Translations under genes and position numbers: made by a program
Assembly: GCF_018390695.1 (NCBI RefSeq)
Contig: NZ_JAHBGF010000028.1
Coordinates: forward strand, 496,001-560,000
DNA: 64,000 bases
Reading direction: 5' to 3'
Origin: Ancylobacter sonchi
Lineage (GTDB): Bacteria > Pseudomonadota > Alphaproteobacteria > Rhizobiales > Xanthobacteraceae
Part shown: piece after piece, positions 48,041 to 59,607 of the stretch
Layout: every line of letters starts with the position of its first letter
Position numbering within the stretch: the first letter of the stretch is position 1
Notes under the pieces: generated by a model
Databases searched by the model: none
What the model saw: only the letters and a program-made list of their open reading frames with translations
What the model was told of the DNA's origin: nothing

Positions 48041-49429
48041 TCACGCCGCCAGGCCGGGGGCGTAGGCGAGCAGCGGATTGGCGCCGCCCTGCGGCTTGAG
48101 CCGCCCGTCCGGGCCGGTGATGCCCATGGATTGCAGCCAGGCCTCGAATTCCGGCGCCCGCTTCAGGCCCAGCACATCGCGCAGATAGAGCTGGTCGTGG
48201 AACGAGGTCGACTGGTAGTTCAGCATCACGTCGTCCGAGCCGGGAATGCCCATGATGTAGGTGACGCCCGCCGCGCCGAGCAGCGTCATCAGCGTGTCCA
48301 TGTCGTCCTGGTCGGCTTCGGCGTGGTTGGTGTAGCAGACGTCGCAGCCGAGCGGCACGCCCATCAGCTTGCCGCAGAAATGGTCCTCCAGCCCGGCGCG
48401 GATGATCTGCTTACCGTCATAGAGATATTCCGGGCCGATGAAGCCGACCACGGTGTTGACCAGCAGTGGGCGGAACGGACGGGCGACCGCATAGGCACGC
48501 GCTTCCAGCGTCTGCTGGTCGACGCCGTGATGGGCGTTGGCGGAGAGCGCCGAGCCCTGCCCGGTCTCGAAATACATCACATTGTCGCCGAGCGTGCCGC
48601 GCTTCAGCGAGAGGGCCGCCTCGTGCCCTTCCTTCAGCGTGGCGAGGCTGATGCCGAAGGACGCGTTGGCGGCCTGCGTCCCGGCGATCGACTGGAAGAC
48701 GAGATCGACCGGCACGCCGCGATTGATCACCTCGGTGGAGGTGGTCACGTGGGTGAGCAGGCAGGCCTGAGTCGGAATGTCGAAGCGGGCGATGATGTCG
48801 TCGGTGAGCTTCAGCAGCTCGCTGAGCACCGGGATGCTGTCCGAGGCGGGATTGATGCCGATCACCGCGTCGCCGCAGCCATAGAGCAGGCCGTCGAGGA
48901 TCGAGGCGGTGATGCCGGCCGGGTCGTCGGTGGGATGGTTCGGCTGCAGCCGCACCGCCATGGTGCCGGGCAGGCCGATGGTGTCGCGGAACTTCGTCAC
49001 CACCCGGCACTTGCGCGCCACCGCGATGAGGTCCTGGTTGCGCATGATCTTCGACACCGCCGCCGCCATCTCCGGGGTGACGGCGGGGGCGAGCGCGGCC
49101 AGCGCCTGCGACGAGGCGGCATCGGACAGCAAGAAATCGCGGAAGTCGCCGACCGTCATGTGGGAGACCGGGCGGAAGGCGCTCGCATCATGCGTGTCAA
49201 TGATCAGCCGGGTGACCTCGTCGGCCTCGTAGGGCACCAGCGCCTCGGTGAGGAAGGTAGCGAGCGGCACCTCGGCGAGACACATGCGGGCGGCGACGTT
49301 CTCCTCCGCCGAGACGGCGGCGATGCCGGCCAGCATGTCGCCGGAACGCAGCGGCGTGGCCTTGGCCATCAGCTCCTTGAGATCGGCGAAAACGTAGCTG
49401 CGCGGCCCGATGAGGTGACGATACGGCAT
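48041..49429 (-). CDS. eutB: Ethanolamine ammonia-lyase large subunit EutB
   Basis: This 462-residue catalytic subunit starts at MPYRHLIGPRSYVFADLKELMAKATPLRSGD. It is a TIM-barrel with conserved segments NQDLIAVARKCRVVTKFRDTIGLPGTMAVRLQPNHPTDD, YGCGDAVIGINPASDSI, NTVVGFIGPEYLYDGKQIIRAGLEDHFCGKLMG and YTNHAEADQDDMDTLM. The product supplies nitrogen from ethanolamine, a phospholipid breakdown product. The usual reactivase EutA, a transporter and microcompartment genes are not in the window, so the pathway here is the short cytosolic form. A longer frame through kdpE was rejected. Confidence 0.97.
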   Translation of the reverse strand: MPYRHLIGPRSYVFADLKELMAKATPLRSGDMLAGIAAVSAEENVAARMCLAEVPLATFLTEALVPYEADEVTRLIIDTHDASAFRPVSHMTVGDFRDFLLSDAASSQALAALAPAVTPEMAAAVSKIMRNQDLIAVARKCRVVTKFRDTIGLPGTMAVRLQPNHPTDDPAGITASILDGLLYGCGDAVIGINPASDSIPVLSELLKLTDDIIARFDIPTQACLLTHVTTSTEVINRGVPVDLVFQSIAGTQAANASFGISLATLKEGHEAALSLKRGTLGDNVMYFETGQGSALSANAHHGVDQQTLEARAYAVARPFRPLLVNTVVGFIGPEYLYDGKQIIRAGLEDHFCGKLMGVPLGCDVCYTNHAEADQDDMDTLMTLLGAAGVTYIMGIPGSDDVMLNYQSTSFHDQLYLRDVLGLKRAPEFEAWLQSMGITGPDGRLKPQGGANPLLAYAPGLAA

Positions 49430-49597
49430 GTTTGCTCCCGCCCGGCGCCCGCTGCCCAATCCGGCGCCATGGCGCAAAAACATACTCCGACCGGGCGGGC
49501 GACGGAAGCCGGCACCGCGCATGTTCCGGCTCTGGACGGCGGGCGGGCCGGGGTCTAGGACGGCGCACAAAATACCAGATCGAACGGCGAGGAATCG

Positions 49598-50341
49598 ATG
49601 GCAACCTTCATCCTCATTCACGGCGCCTGGCATTGGGGCGGCTGCTTCGTGCAGGTGGCGAACCGGCTCGCGGCCATGGGCCACGCGGTGATCACCCCCG
49701 ACATGGCCGGACACGGCTTCGACCCGACGCCCATCGCCCATATTCCCGATTTGCCGACCTATGCCGCCAGCGCCCGCGCCGCTCTGGAGGACATCGAGGG
49801 CCGGGCGATCCTCGTCGGCCACAGCGTCGGCGGCGCGACCGCCAGCTGGCTCGGCGAGCTGATGCCCGAGCGGGTGCAGGCGCTGGTCTATCTCACCGGC
49901 TTCATGGCGCCGAACGGCAAGAGCGCCCGCGACTTCGTGATGACGCAGACCCATCTCCGGCATCCGGCGATCCTGGAGACGCAGGGCATGCTGCGCGTGA
50001 CGCGCGAAGGGCTGGGCCTCGACTTCACCAAGCGCCACCTGATCGTGCGCTCGCTCTATTCCGACTGCACGCCGCACCAGATCGAGGTGGCGCTGCCCAA
50101 CCTCATCCCGGTCACGCCGCATGTGCCGTTCGCGGCGATCTCGACCGTCACGCCAGGCCGCTACGGCCAGCTGGAGCGGCACTATGTCGAATGCCTGCAG
50201 GACTGCGCCCTGCCGCTGCCGGTGCAGCGCGAGATGCAGGCCGCCGTGCCGGGTGCGACCGTGCACCAGCTCGATGCCGGCCACTCGCCTTTCCTCAGCA
50301 TGCCCGACGAGGTCGCCGACCTGCTCGATGGCATCGCCTGA
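49598..50341 (+). CDS. alpha/beta hydrolase (plant methyl-esterase/hydroxynitrile-lyase-like)
   Basis: This 247-residue protein begins ATFILIHGAWHWGGCFVQVANRLAAMGHAV, with the HGAW oxyanion region. The nucleophile is in VGHSVGG and the catalytic His in LDAGHSPFLSMPDEV. The layout matches the salicylate/jasmonate methyl-esterase and hydroxynitrile-lyase subgroup found in plants and bacteria. GAGG precedes the ATG. It diverges from eutB across 168 bp and converges on kdpE; a role with either is unsupported. Confidence 0.87.
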   Translation: MATFILIHGAWHWGGCFVQVANRLAAMGHAVITPDMAGHGFDPTPIAHIPDLPTYAASARAALEDIEGRAILVGHSVGGATASWLGELMPERVQALVYLTGFMAPNGKSARDFVMTQTHLRHPAILETQGMLRVTREGLGLDFTKRHLIVRSLYSDCTPHQIEVALPNLIPVTPHVPFAAISTVTPGRYGQLERHYVECLQDCALPLPVQREMQAAVPGATVHQLDAGHSPFLSMPDEVADLLDGIA

Positions 50342-50358
50342 CGATCGCCGCCTGACGA

Positions 50359-51045
50359 TCACTCGGCCATGAAGCGATAGCCGACGCCCGGCTCGGTGCG
50401 GAGGATCGCCGGCCGGGTGGGGTCGCGCTCGATCTTGGCGCGCAGCTGACCGATGAACACCCGGAGATAATGCAGGTCCTCGCCATGGGCGGGGCCCCAG
50501 ATCGAGGTGAGCAGGGTGCGGTGGGTGACCACCCGCCCCGCATGCCGGGCCAGCAGCGCCAGCAGGTCGTATTCCTTCGGCGTGAGCTTCACCGGCGCGC
50601 CGTCGCGGCTGACGAGGCGGCGCAGCGTGTCGATGACGAGGCCGTCCACTTCGACGTGATCCGCCTCCGCATCGGCGGCGAGGCGATGGCGCAGCGCCGC
50701 GCGGATGCGGGCGGTGAGCTCGCCGATGCCGAAGGGCTTCTCGACATAGTCGTCGGCGCCGAGGTCGAGGGCGGCGATCTTCTCGCTCTCGCGGTCGCGG
50801 GCGGAGAGGATGATGATCGGCACCTGCGACCAGCCGCGCAGCTGGGCCACGACGTCCTTGCCGTCCATGTCCGGCAGGCCGAGGTCGAGGATGACGACAT
50901 CGGGCGCCGCCGTCGCCGCCGCCTTCAGCGCCGCCGCGCCGGTTGCGGCTTCCACGACGTCGTAGCCGGCGGCACTGAGCGCCGGGCGCAAGAAGCGGTG
51001 GATCTGCGGCTCGTCGTCGACGACGAGGATACGGTCGGCGCTCAT
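50359..51045 (-). CDS. kdpE: KdpE, response regulator
   Basis: This 228-residue OmpR-type regulator has a receiver domain (D54 in VVILDLGLPDMDGKD, K in FVEKPFG-like VEKPFGIGEL) and a winged-helix DNA-binding domain (LTPKEYDLLALLARHAGRVVTHRTLLTSIWG, LRVFIGQLRAKIERDPTRPAILRTEPGVGYRF). It activates kdpFABC when KdpD is stimulated by low potassium. The ATG overlaps the kdpD stop by four bases. Confidence 0.97.
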   Translation of the reverse strand: MSADRILVVDDEPQIHRFLRPALSAAGYDVVEAATGAAALKAAATAAPDVVILDLGLPDMDGKDVVAQLRGWSQVPIIILSARDRESEKIAALDLGADDYVEKPFGIGELTARIRAALRHRLAADAEADHVEVDGLVIDTLRRLVSRDGAPVKLTPKEYDLLALLARHAGRVVTHRTLLTSIWGPAHGEDLHYLRVFIGQLRAKIERDPTRPAILRTEPGVGYRFMAE

Positions 51046-53762
51046 GATGTCGGCGCCTCCGGTGACGCGGAGAGCGCCTCATCGGGCGGAATCGGGAACC
51101 GCAACACCATGCGGGTGCCGCGACGCCGGGTGGCCGGGCTCTCGGCCTTGATGCTGCCGCCCATGGCGTCGACGAAACCTCGCGCGATCGACAATCCCAA
51201 TCCGGTTCCGGGCGGGCGCCCGTCCGCCGAGCCGGGACGAAAGAACTTTTCGAACACCTTGTCGATATCTCCGGGCGCGATTCCCTTGCCGGCATCCGTC
51301 ACCGAAATGACGATCTCGCCTCCCTCGGTGCGGGCAAAGATCCGCACCGGCTCGCCGGCGGCGTATTTGGCGGCGTTGTCGAGCAGGTTGAACAGCACCT
51401 GTCCGAGCAGCACGCTGTCCCCCTGCATCAGCGGCAGCGTGGGCGCGATCGACACGTCGATGACCAGCTGGGGGTAATAGCGGGCGCACCGCTCCACGGC
51501 GGCGCGGATGACGTCGCCAACATCGAGCCAGTCGCGCCGCGCCTCCAGCGTGCCGGACTCGATGCGGGTCATGTCGAGCAGGTTGGAGACGAAGCGCGAC
51601 AGCCGCCCGCCCTCCTCCTCGATGGTGGCGAGCAGGTCGTCACGGCTCGCCGCGTCCATGCGGGTGCCGAGCTGGCGCAGGCTGGTCACCGCGCCAGTGA
51701 TGGTGGCGAGCGGCGTGCGCAGATCGTGCGAGATCGAGGACAGCAGCGCGGTGCGCAGGCTGTCGCCCTGTAGTCGCGCTGCCTGGGCGATGCTCTGCTC
51801 GGCCAGCCGCGCCCGGTCGAGCGCGATGGCGGTCTGGTCCATGATCGCCGCCAGCATCGGCTCGGCGGCACCGTCGAAGGGCTCGCCGTCCCAGCGCAGG
51901 CCGAGAATGCCGACCACGCCGTGCGGGCTGGTCATCGGCCGGAACTGCCAGCGGCTGGACGGCAGCGTGCCGGTGTCGCGCCCGGCGGCCTCGCGATGCT
52001 CGAAGGCCCAGCGGGCGGCGCTCATGTCGCCGACCTCGAGATCGGCGTCGGGCGGCCAGGCGGCGGCGAGCGCCACCGCGCCGTTCTGCGAGGTGAGGAT
52101 CGCCGCCGGGCGACCGAAGGTCTCGTGCAACTGCGATACCGCCGCCCAGAGCACGTCCTCCGCCTCGGCATTGCCGGACAGCTTGCGCGAAAAATCGTAC
52201 AGCGATTGCAGCGAGCTCGCCCGCGCCCGGGCCGTGCGCGCCTGTTCGCTCACCCGCGAGGCGAGGCCACCGGCCAGCAGCGCGGCGAGCAGGAACACCA
52301 CGAAGGCGAACACCTCGTGCGGCGAGGCGATGGTGAAGGTGTAGAGCGGCGGGATGAAGAAGTAATTATAGGCGAGGCCCGACAACATGGCGGCCAGGAG
52401 GGCGGCGCCGTAGCCGGCGCGGATCGCCGCCACCACCACCGCCATCATGAACAGCAGCGAAACATTGGGCAGGTGCATCGCCCGCTCGATGCCGGTGCCG
52501 ATCAACGCGGCGGCGACGACGCTGGCGACCGCATACAGGACGCTGCGGGCCAGCTCGCGTGGCCGGCGGGCGCGGCGGCGCGGCGCCAAGCTGCCCTCGG
52601 CCTGGTCGCCGGTGACGATGTGGACGGCGATGCCCGGCACCTGGGCGACGATCTCGTCGGCGAGCGACGGCCGCCGCAGCAAGGGCCAGCGACGGCGGTT
52701 CGGGGCGCCGATGACGATCTGGGTGACATGCTCGCGGCGCGCGAGGCGGATGAGCTCGGTGACGAAGTCGTTGGCGGTGATCCGCCGCGTCTCCGCCCCC
52801 AGCCGTTCGGCGAGGCGCAGCAATTCGTCGATGCGTGCCGGAGCCCCCTCCCCGGTCTCGCGGTCGGCGCGCTCCAGCGACACCACGGTCCAGGAGGCGT
52901 TGAGGCCGGAGGCGAGCCGGCTCGCCTCGCGCACCACCTTCTCCGACAGCACATCGGCGCCGACGCAGACCAGCAGCCGCTCGGCCGAGGCCCAGGCCCC
53001 CTCGATGGCGTGTCCCTTGAGATAGTCGACCATGTCGTCGTCGACGCGGTCGGCGGTGCGGCGCAGCGCCAGCTCGCGCAAGGCGGTGAGGTTGCCGAGG
53101 CGGAAGAAGCGCTCGGAGGCGCGGCGCGCGCTCTCCGGCAGATAGACCTTGCCGTCCTTGAGCCGCTCGATCAGCTCGGCCGGCGGCAGGTCGACGAGCA
53201 CGATCTCGTCGGCCTTCTGCAGCACGGTGTCCGGCACCTGCTCGCGGACATGGATGCCGGTGATGTTGGCCACTACATCGGCGAGGCTTTCGAGGTGCTG
53301 GATGTTCAGCGCCGTCCAGACGTCGATGCCGGCGGCCAGCAGTTCCTCGATGTCCTGGAACCGCTTGGGGTGGCGCGAGCCCTCGGGGTTCGAGGAGGCG
53401 AGCTCGTCGAGGATCAGGATGCGCGGCTTGCGGGCCAGCGCGGCGTCGAGGTCGAAGGTCTCGATGACGCGGTCCTTATAGGGCACGCGCCGGCGCGGCA
53501 GGATCTCGAGCCCGTCGAGCAGTTCGGCGGTCTCGGAACGGCCATGGGTTTCGGCGAGGCCGACCACGATGTCGGCCTTGAGCTTGCGGGCGCGGGCAAG
53601 CATCGCATAGGTCTTGCCCACGCCCGGCGCGGCACCGAGGAAGATGGTGAGGCGACCGCGCCCGTCGGCGCGCGTGCCGTCCGGCCGCGTCTCCTGGCGC
53701 ATCACCGCCAGCAGCGCGTCCGGATCCGGCCTGCCCTCGTCACGGGGCTCGGTTGCCGCCAT
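51042..53762 (-). CDS. kdpD: KdpD, potassium-sensing histidine kinase
   Basis: This 906-residue protein has the KdpD N-terminal domain with Walker A GAAPGVGKT (43-51) and Walker-B-like ILDELASSN, a universal-stress-protein domain (about 255-380), four membrane helices (about 405-500), a GAF-like domain, a HisKA box with H near 679 (SSISHDLRTPLATITGAV) and a GHKL ATPase domain (LFNLLDNAAKYA, GTGLGLSIARGF). It follows kdpC by 15 bp. KdpD also responds to PII-family and stress signals in other bacteria. Confidence 0.97.
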   Translation of the reverse strand: MAATEPRDEGRPDPDALLAVMRQETRPDGTRADGRGRLTIFLGAAPGVGKTYAMLARARKLKADIVVGLAETHGRSETAELLDGLEILPRRRVPYKDRVIETFDLDAALARKPRILILDELASSNPEGSRHPKRFQDIEELLAAGIDVWTALNIQHLESLADVVANITGIHVREQVPDTVLQKADEIVLVDLPPAELIERLKDGKVYLPESARRASERFFRLGNLTALRELALRRTADRVDDDMVDYLKGHAIEGAWASAERLLVCVGADVLSEKVVREASRLASGLNASWTVVSLERADRETGEGAPARIDELLRLAERLGAETRRITANDFVTELIRLARREHVTQIVIGAPNRRRWPLLRRPSLADEIVAQVPGIAVHIVTGDQAEGSLAPRRRARRPRELARSVLYAVASVVAAALIGTGIERAMHLPNVSLLFMMAVVVAAIRAGYGAALLAAMLSGLAYNYFFIPPLYTFTIASPHEVFAFVVFLLAALLAGGLASRVSEQARTARARASSLQSLYDFSRKLSGNAEAEDVLWAAVSQLHETFGRPAAILTSQNGAVALAAAWPPDADLEVGDMSAARWAFEHREAAGRDTGTLPSSRWQFRPMTSPHGVVGILGLRWDGEPFDGAAEPMLAAIMDQTAIALDRARLAEQSIAQAARLQGDSLRTALLSSISHDLRTPLATITGAVTSLRQLGTRMDAASRDDLLATIEEEGGRLSRFVSNLLDMTRIESGTLEARRDWLDVGDVIRAAVERCARYYPQLVIDVSIAPTLPLMQGDSVLLGQVLFNLLDNAAKYAAGEPVRIFARTEGGEIVISVTDAGKGIAPGDIDKVFEKFFRPGSADGRPPGTGLGLSIARGFVDAMGGSIKAESPATRRRGTRMVLRFPIPPDEALSASPEAPTS

Positions 53763-53777
53763 CTCGTTGAAATCCCG

Positions 53778-54347
53778 TCAGCTCTTCAATCCGTCGAGCG
53801 CGAGATTCAGCCTTAGCACATTGACCCGCGGCTCGCCGAGGAAGCCGAGTTCGCGCCCCTGCACGTTGCGGTCGACGAGGGCGTCGACCTCGGCGGCGTC
53901 GAGGCCGCGCGCCTTGGCGACACGGGCGACCTGGGCGCGGGCGAATTCCGGCGAGATGTCCGGATCGAGCCCCGAACCGGAGGTGGTGACGGCATCGGCG
54001 GGGATGTCCCCCTCGATGCCGGCCGCGCGCAGCTTCTCGACGTCGGCGGCGACCCGGTCCTTCAGCTTGGCGGCCGTCGGGCCGAGATTGGAGCCCGACG
54101 ACGCACCGGCATTGTAGGGATCCGGGCCGGTGGCCGAGGGGCGCGACCAGAAATACCGCTCGGAGGCGAAGCTCTGGCCGATCAGCGTGGAGCCTATCAG
54201 AGTACCGTTGCGGGTGACGAGGCTGCCGCCCGCCTGTGCCGGCAGGGCCGCCCCGGCAATGCCGGTGATGGCGAGCGGATAGGCCAGGCCGAGCAGGCCG
54301 GTGAGGAGGACGGTGAGGACGATGGCGGGACGAAGATGCTTCAACAT
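53778..54347 (-). CDS. kdpC: KdpC, potassium-transporting ATPase subunit C
   Basis: This 189-residue protein from [29 protein letters not shown] has one membrane helix, then a periplasmic domain with [32 protein letters not shown] and [18 protein letters not shown] two codons upstream (54353), overlapping the kdpB stop as GTGA, is equally possible. KdpC stabilises KdpB and raises ATP affinity. It lies within the leftward kdpFABCDE operon. Confidence 0.95.
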   Translation of the reverse strand: MLKHLRPAIVLTVLLTGLLGLAYPLAITGIAGAALPAQAGGSLVTRNGTLIGSTLIGQSFASERYFWSRPSATGPDPYNAGASSGSNLGPTAAKLKDRVAADVEKLRAAGIEGDIPADAVTTSGSGLDPDISPEFARAQVARVAKARGLDAAEVDALVDRNVQGRELGFLGEPRVNVLRLNLALDGLKS

Positions 54348-54349
54348 GA

Positions 54350-56413
<2,064 letters not shown>

Positions 56414-56424
56414 GGGTCGGAACC

Positions 56425-58134
56425 TCAGAAGGTCTGGCCGGCGAGCATGGCGAACTGCTCGACGATCGGCCCGAGGGCGAGTGCGGGGAAGAATTGCAGG
56501 CCGCCCAGGATCAGGATGATGCCGATCAACAGGCCGACGAAGAGCGGCGTATGGGTGGGGAAGGTGCCCGCCGAGACCGGCGCCTTCACCTTGGCCGCGA
56601 TGGAGCCGGCAAGCGCCATGACCGGGATGACATAGGCGAAGCGGCCGAGCAGCATGGCGATGCCGAGGGTGGTGTTGTACCAGAGCGTGTTGCCGGTGAG
56701 GCCGCCAAAGGCCGAGCCGTTATTGCCGGCCGCCGAGGTGAAGCCGTAGAGGATCTCCGACAGGCCGTGCGGGCCCGGCGTGCCGACGCTCGCCACCGCG
56801 AAGGGCAGCATGGCCGAGATCGCCGCGAAGCCGAGAATGGCGAGCGGCAGGATCAGGATCGCCAGCACTGCGTACTTCATCTCGCGGCCCTCGATCTTCT
56901 TGCCGAGGAATTCCGGCGTGCGCCCGACCATCAGGCCGGCGACGAACACCGAGAGCAGCGCGAAGACGATCAGGCCATAGAGGCCCGAGCCGGTGCCGCC
57001 CGGCAGCACTTCGCCGAGCTGGATGAGGAACATCGGCACCAGGCCGCCGAGCCCGGTGAACGAGCCGTGCATGGCGTTGACGCCCCCATCCGACAGGCCG
57101 GTGGTGATCGCGGCATAGAGCGCGCTCGCCGACTGGCCGAACCGCACCTCCTTGCCCTCCATGTTACCCATGGAAGGGTCGAGGCCGAGGCTGGTCAGGA
57201 TCGGGTTGCCATAGGTCTCCGCCCAGTAGACGAAGCCGACGCCGGCAACCAGCAGCACCGCGATGGTGGCGAGGAACGCCCAGCCCTGCCGGCGGTCGCC
57301 GACCATCTGGCCGAAGGTGATGACCAGCGCCGCCGAGATCGCCAGCATGACGTAGATGTTGAGGAGGTTCGACAGCGCCGTCGGGTTCTCGAACGGATGC
57401 GCGGCATTGACGTTGAAGAAGCCGCCGCCATTGGTGCCGATCTGCTTGATCGCCTCCTGGCTGGCCACCGGGCCGAGCGCGATGGTCTGCTGCGCGCCTT
57501 CCAGCGTGGTGGCGGTGACCGAGGCGTCGAGCGTCTGCGGCAGCCCCATGGCGACGAAGACCAGCGCCGTCACCACCGCGAAGGGCAGCAGCACGTAGAG
57601 ATTGGCGCGGACGAGATCGACCCAGAAATTGCCGAGCGTGGTCGCCTTGGAGCGGGCGAAGGCGCGGGTGACGGCCATGGCCAGCGCGATGCCGGTCGCC
57701 GCCGAGGTGAAGTTGTGCACGGTGAGCCCGGCCATCTGGGTGAGATGGCTCATCGTGGTCTCGCCGGCATAGTTCTGCCAGTTGGTGTTGGTGAGGAAGC
57801 TGACCGCCGTGTTGAAGGCGAGGTCCGGCGGCACCGCCGGGAAGCCCTGCGGGTTCAGCGGCAGCACGTCCTGGAATCGCAGGATCGCGTAGAGCGACAC
57901 GAAGCCGATCACCGAGAAGGCCAGCATGGCCAGCGTGTAGGCGAGCCAGCCCTGCTCGCGGTTCTCGTCAATGCCCGACAGGCGGTAGAAGCCGCGCTCG
58001 ACCGGGGAAAGCACGGGTGAGAGGAAGGTCCGCTCGCCGGAGAAGACGCGGGCCATATAGAGGCCGAGCGGCTTGACGGTGACGAGCACGAGGAGGAACA
58101 GGACGGCGATCTGCGCCCATCCGACGAGTGTCAT
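56425..58134 (-). CDS. kdpA: KdpA, potassium-binding channel subunit
   Basis: This 569-residue membrane protein resembles SKT potassium channels, with four pore repeats and selectivity regions including [55 protein letters not shown] and [14 protein letters not shown]. These segments are the expected filter motifs. It captures potassium with high affinity and feeds KdpB. The length is usual (about 557-580). It starts 19 bp after kdpF. Confidence 0.98.
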   Translation of the reverse strand: MTLVGWAQIAVLFLLVLVTVKPLGLYMARVFSGERTFLSPVLSPVERGFYRLSGIDENREQGWLAYTLAMLAFSVIGFVSLYAILRFQDVLPLNPQGFPAVPPDLAFNTAVSFLTNTNWQNYAGETTMSHLTQMAGLTVHNFTSAATGIALAMAVTRAFARSKATTLGNFWVDLVRANLYVLLPFAVVTALVFVAMGLPQTLDASVTATTLEGAQQTIALGPVASQEAIKQIGTNGGGFFNVNAAHPFENPTALSNLLNIYVMLAISAALVITFGQMVGDRRQGWAFLATIAVLLVAGVGFVYWAETYGNPILTSLGLDPSMGNMEGKEVRFGQSASALYAAITTGLSDGGVNAMHGSFTGLGGLVPMFLIQLGEVLPGGTGSGLYGLIVFALLSVFVAGLMVGRTPEFLGKKIEGREMKYAVLAILILPLAILGFAAISAMLPFAVASVGTPGPHGLSEILYGFTSAAGNNGSAFGGLTGNTLWYNTTLGIAMLLGRFAYVIPVMALAGSIAAKVKAPVSAGTFPTHTPLFVGLLIGIILILGGLQFFPALALGPIVEQFAMLAGQTF

Positions 58135-58153
58135 TGTTGTTGTCTCCCGTCGT

Positions 58154-58240
58154 TCAGAAGCGCTCGGGACGCAGCAGCGTCACCACGAGATAGGCGCCGA
58201 GCGCGAGGGCCACGGCGAGCCCCAGAAGCGGTTCGATCAT
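58154..58240 (-). CDS. kdpF: KdpF small subunit
   Basis: [22 protein letters not shown] followed by LRPERF makes a 28-residue single-helix peptide ending in the KdpF-typical PERF. A GAAGCG/GAG-rich stretch lies upstream. KdpF stabilises the KdpABC complex. It precedes kdpA by 19 bp. The same frame could be read from further upstream (65 residues), but the 28-residue form matches the family. Confidence 0.93.
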   Translation of the reverse strand: MIEPLLGLAVALALGAYLVVTLLRPERF

Positions 58241-58250
58241 GATTGCGGCC

Positions 58251-58337
58251 TCACGAAAGCCGGGCGAGGAGGCGGGCATAGACGCCGAGCGCAGCAAGCG
58301 CGGCGATGCCGACCAGGAGAAAAACGACGTCTGCCAT
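58251..58337 (-). CDS. 28-residue membrane peptide at the head of the kdp operon
   Basis: A short frame reads MADVVFLLVGIAALAALGVY followed by ARLLARLS and stop. GGGAG stands seven bases before the ATG on the minus strand. It is a single hydrophobic helix with a basic C-terminus, ending 10 bp before kdpF. Short ORFs of this kind (M-A/T-D, helix, then Y-x-R-x-x-x-R-L) precede kdpF in many proteobacteria, as I recall, but are usually unannotated. It is probably an extra Kdp small subunit or leader peptide. Detected by reading, not by length thresholds. Confidence 0.65.
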   Translation of the reverse strand: MADVVFLLVGIAALAALGVYARLLARLS

Positions 58338-58410
58338 GGCAGAGCTCCCAAGGTTTCAGGGTCGCGGGAGACTGCGCCCGGTACGGGTCAGGTTTCGATT
58401 GCGGATGCAC

Positions 58411-58440
58411 GGGCGGCGCATAAGGAAAGCGTAAAGACAC
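58411..58440 (-). promoter_or_regulatory. possible KdpE operator upstream of kdp
   Basis: On the minus strand TTTACGCTTTCCTTATG (about 58437-58419) is the only AT-rich, T-tract pattern in the 289-bp kdp-EamA gap and loosely resembles the E. coli KdpE site (two TTTA-type half-sites). It lies about 80-100 nt before the small peptide gene. No promoter elements are certain. Confidence 0.25.
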
Positions 58441-58626
58441 GCCGACGTGCGGGCGCCTCGCCGCGGGTATTCATCTGCCGACGAGCGAACCGCGGGCTGT
58501 CGCGGCGGCCATCCCGTGGTCATCGACGTTCCGAATGACCCCTATCGGAACATCTCGTTTCCTGATGCCGGCCGGGGCGCCTATGGTCGCGCGACTTTTA
58601 CGGACCAAGCGTTCCGAGAGGCCGAG

Positions 58627-59607
58627 ATGAGCCAGAACTCCCTGTCAGACGGCAATGCAGCCCTCCCCGCCGAAGGTACCGGCGCGGTGTCGGGCCGGCA
58701 GTTGTTCGCGCTGGTGCTGGCCTTCTGCCTGTTGTGGTCCTCGGCCTTCGCCTTCGCGAAGATGGCGCTGATGGACTGCCCGCCGCTGATCCTGCTGGTG
58801 CTGCGCCTCACCCTGGCCGGCGGCATCATGCTGGCGCTCGCGGTGAAGGTGGACGGCAGGGCTCGGCTCGCCAGCATGCGCCGGCGCGACGTCTACGCGC
58901 TGATCCTGTGCGGCATCCTCAACAACGCGGTCTATCTCGGGGTGAACTGGACGGCGCTGACCTTCACCTCGTCCGGCTACAATGCGGTGCTGATCAGTTG
59001 CAACCCTCTGGTGGTCGCCGTGCTGGCCGGGCCGCTGCTCGGGGAACGCCTCAGCCTGAGCAAGTGGATCGGGCTGGGGCTTGGCCTGGTCGGAGTGGTG
59101 ATCGTGCTGCGCTCGCGGCTCGCCGGCGGGCATGAGGATGCCTTCGGCACGCTGCTGATCGGCATCGGCATGCTCGGCCTCGCCGCCGGCACGCTGGCCT
59201 TCAAATATTTCAAGCCGCGCGGCGGCGTGTGGACCGGCAACGCCATCCAGTGCCTCACCGGCGCGGCGGTGCTGCTGCCCTTCGCCGCGCTCACCGAAAG
59301 CCTCGCCGACGTGCATGTGACGACCGGCTTCCTGACCGGTTTCGCCGTGCTGGTTTTCGCGGTGTCGATCGGTGGCTACGGGCTGTGGTTCTACCTGCTG
59401 AAGCGGTCGAGCGCGACGGCCGCTTCCAGCCTGCATTTCGTCATGCCGCCGCTCGGCCTGTTCTTCGGCTGGCTGCTGCTCGGCGAGCAGGTGCCAGCGC
59501 TTGATATCATTGGTATTTTGCCGATCGCACTCGGCATCTGGCTGGTGACCCGCTCGTCGCGTCAGGCGGGCACGGACAGGCCGGCCATCTCGGCGAGCAA
59601 TTCGTAG
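58627..59607 (+). CDS. EamA-family (DMT) transporter
   Basis: This 326-residue protein starts at MSQNSLSDGNAALPAEG after GAGAGGCC. It has ten hydrophobic helices in two EamA halves (LFALVLAFCLLWSSAFAFAKMAL, CGILNNAVYLGVNWTALTFTSSGYNAVL, then LLIGIGMLGLAAGTLAFKYF and SLHFVMPPLGLFFGWLLLGEQV). It is probably a metabolite or amino acid exporter; substrate unknown. Its last 46 bp overlap the end of the LLM oxidoreductase gene on the other strand. Confidence 0.92.
   Translation: MSQNSLSDGNAALPAEGTGAVSGRQLFALVLAFCLLWSSAFAFAKMALMDCPPLILLVLRLTLAGGIMLALAVKVDGRARLASMRRRDVYALILCGILNNAVYLGVNWTALTFTSSGYNAVLISCNPLVVAVLAGPLLGERLSLSKWIGLGLGLVGVVIVLRSRLAGGHEDAFGTLLIGIGMLGLAAGTLAFKYFKPRGGVWTGNAIQCLTGAAVLLPFAALTESLADVHVTTGFLTGFAVLVFAVSIGGYGLWFYLLKRSSATAASSLHFVMPPLGLFFGWLLLGEQVPALDIIGILPIALGIWLVTRSSRQAGTDRPAISASNS

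Noticed and set aside
49432..51295. Minus-strand extension of eutB upstream of 49429
   Set aside because: It reads through an opposite-strand hydrolase gene and the kdpE region in another frame. EutB homology begins exactly at 49429.
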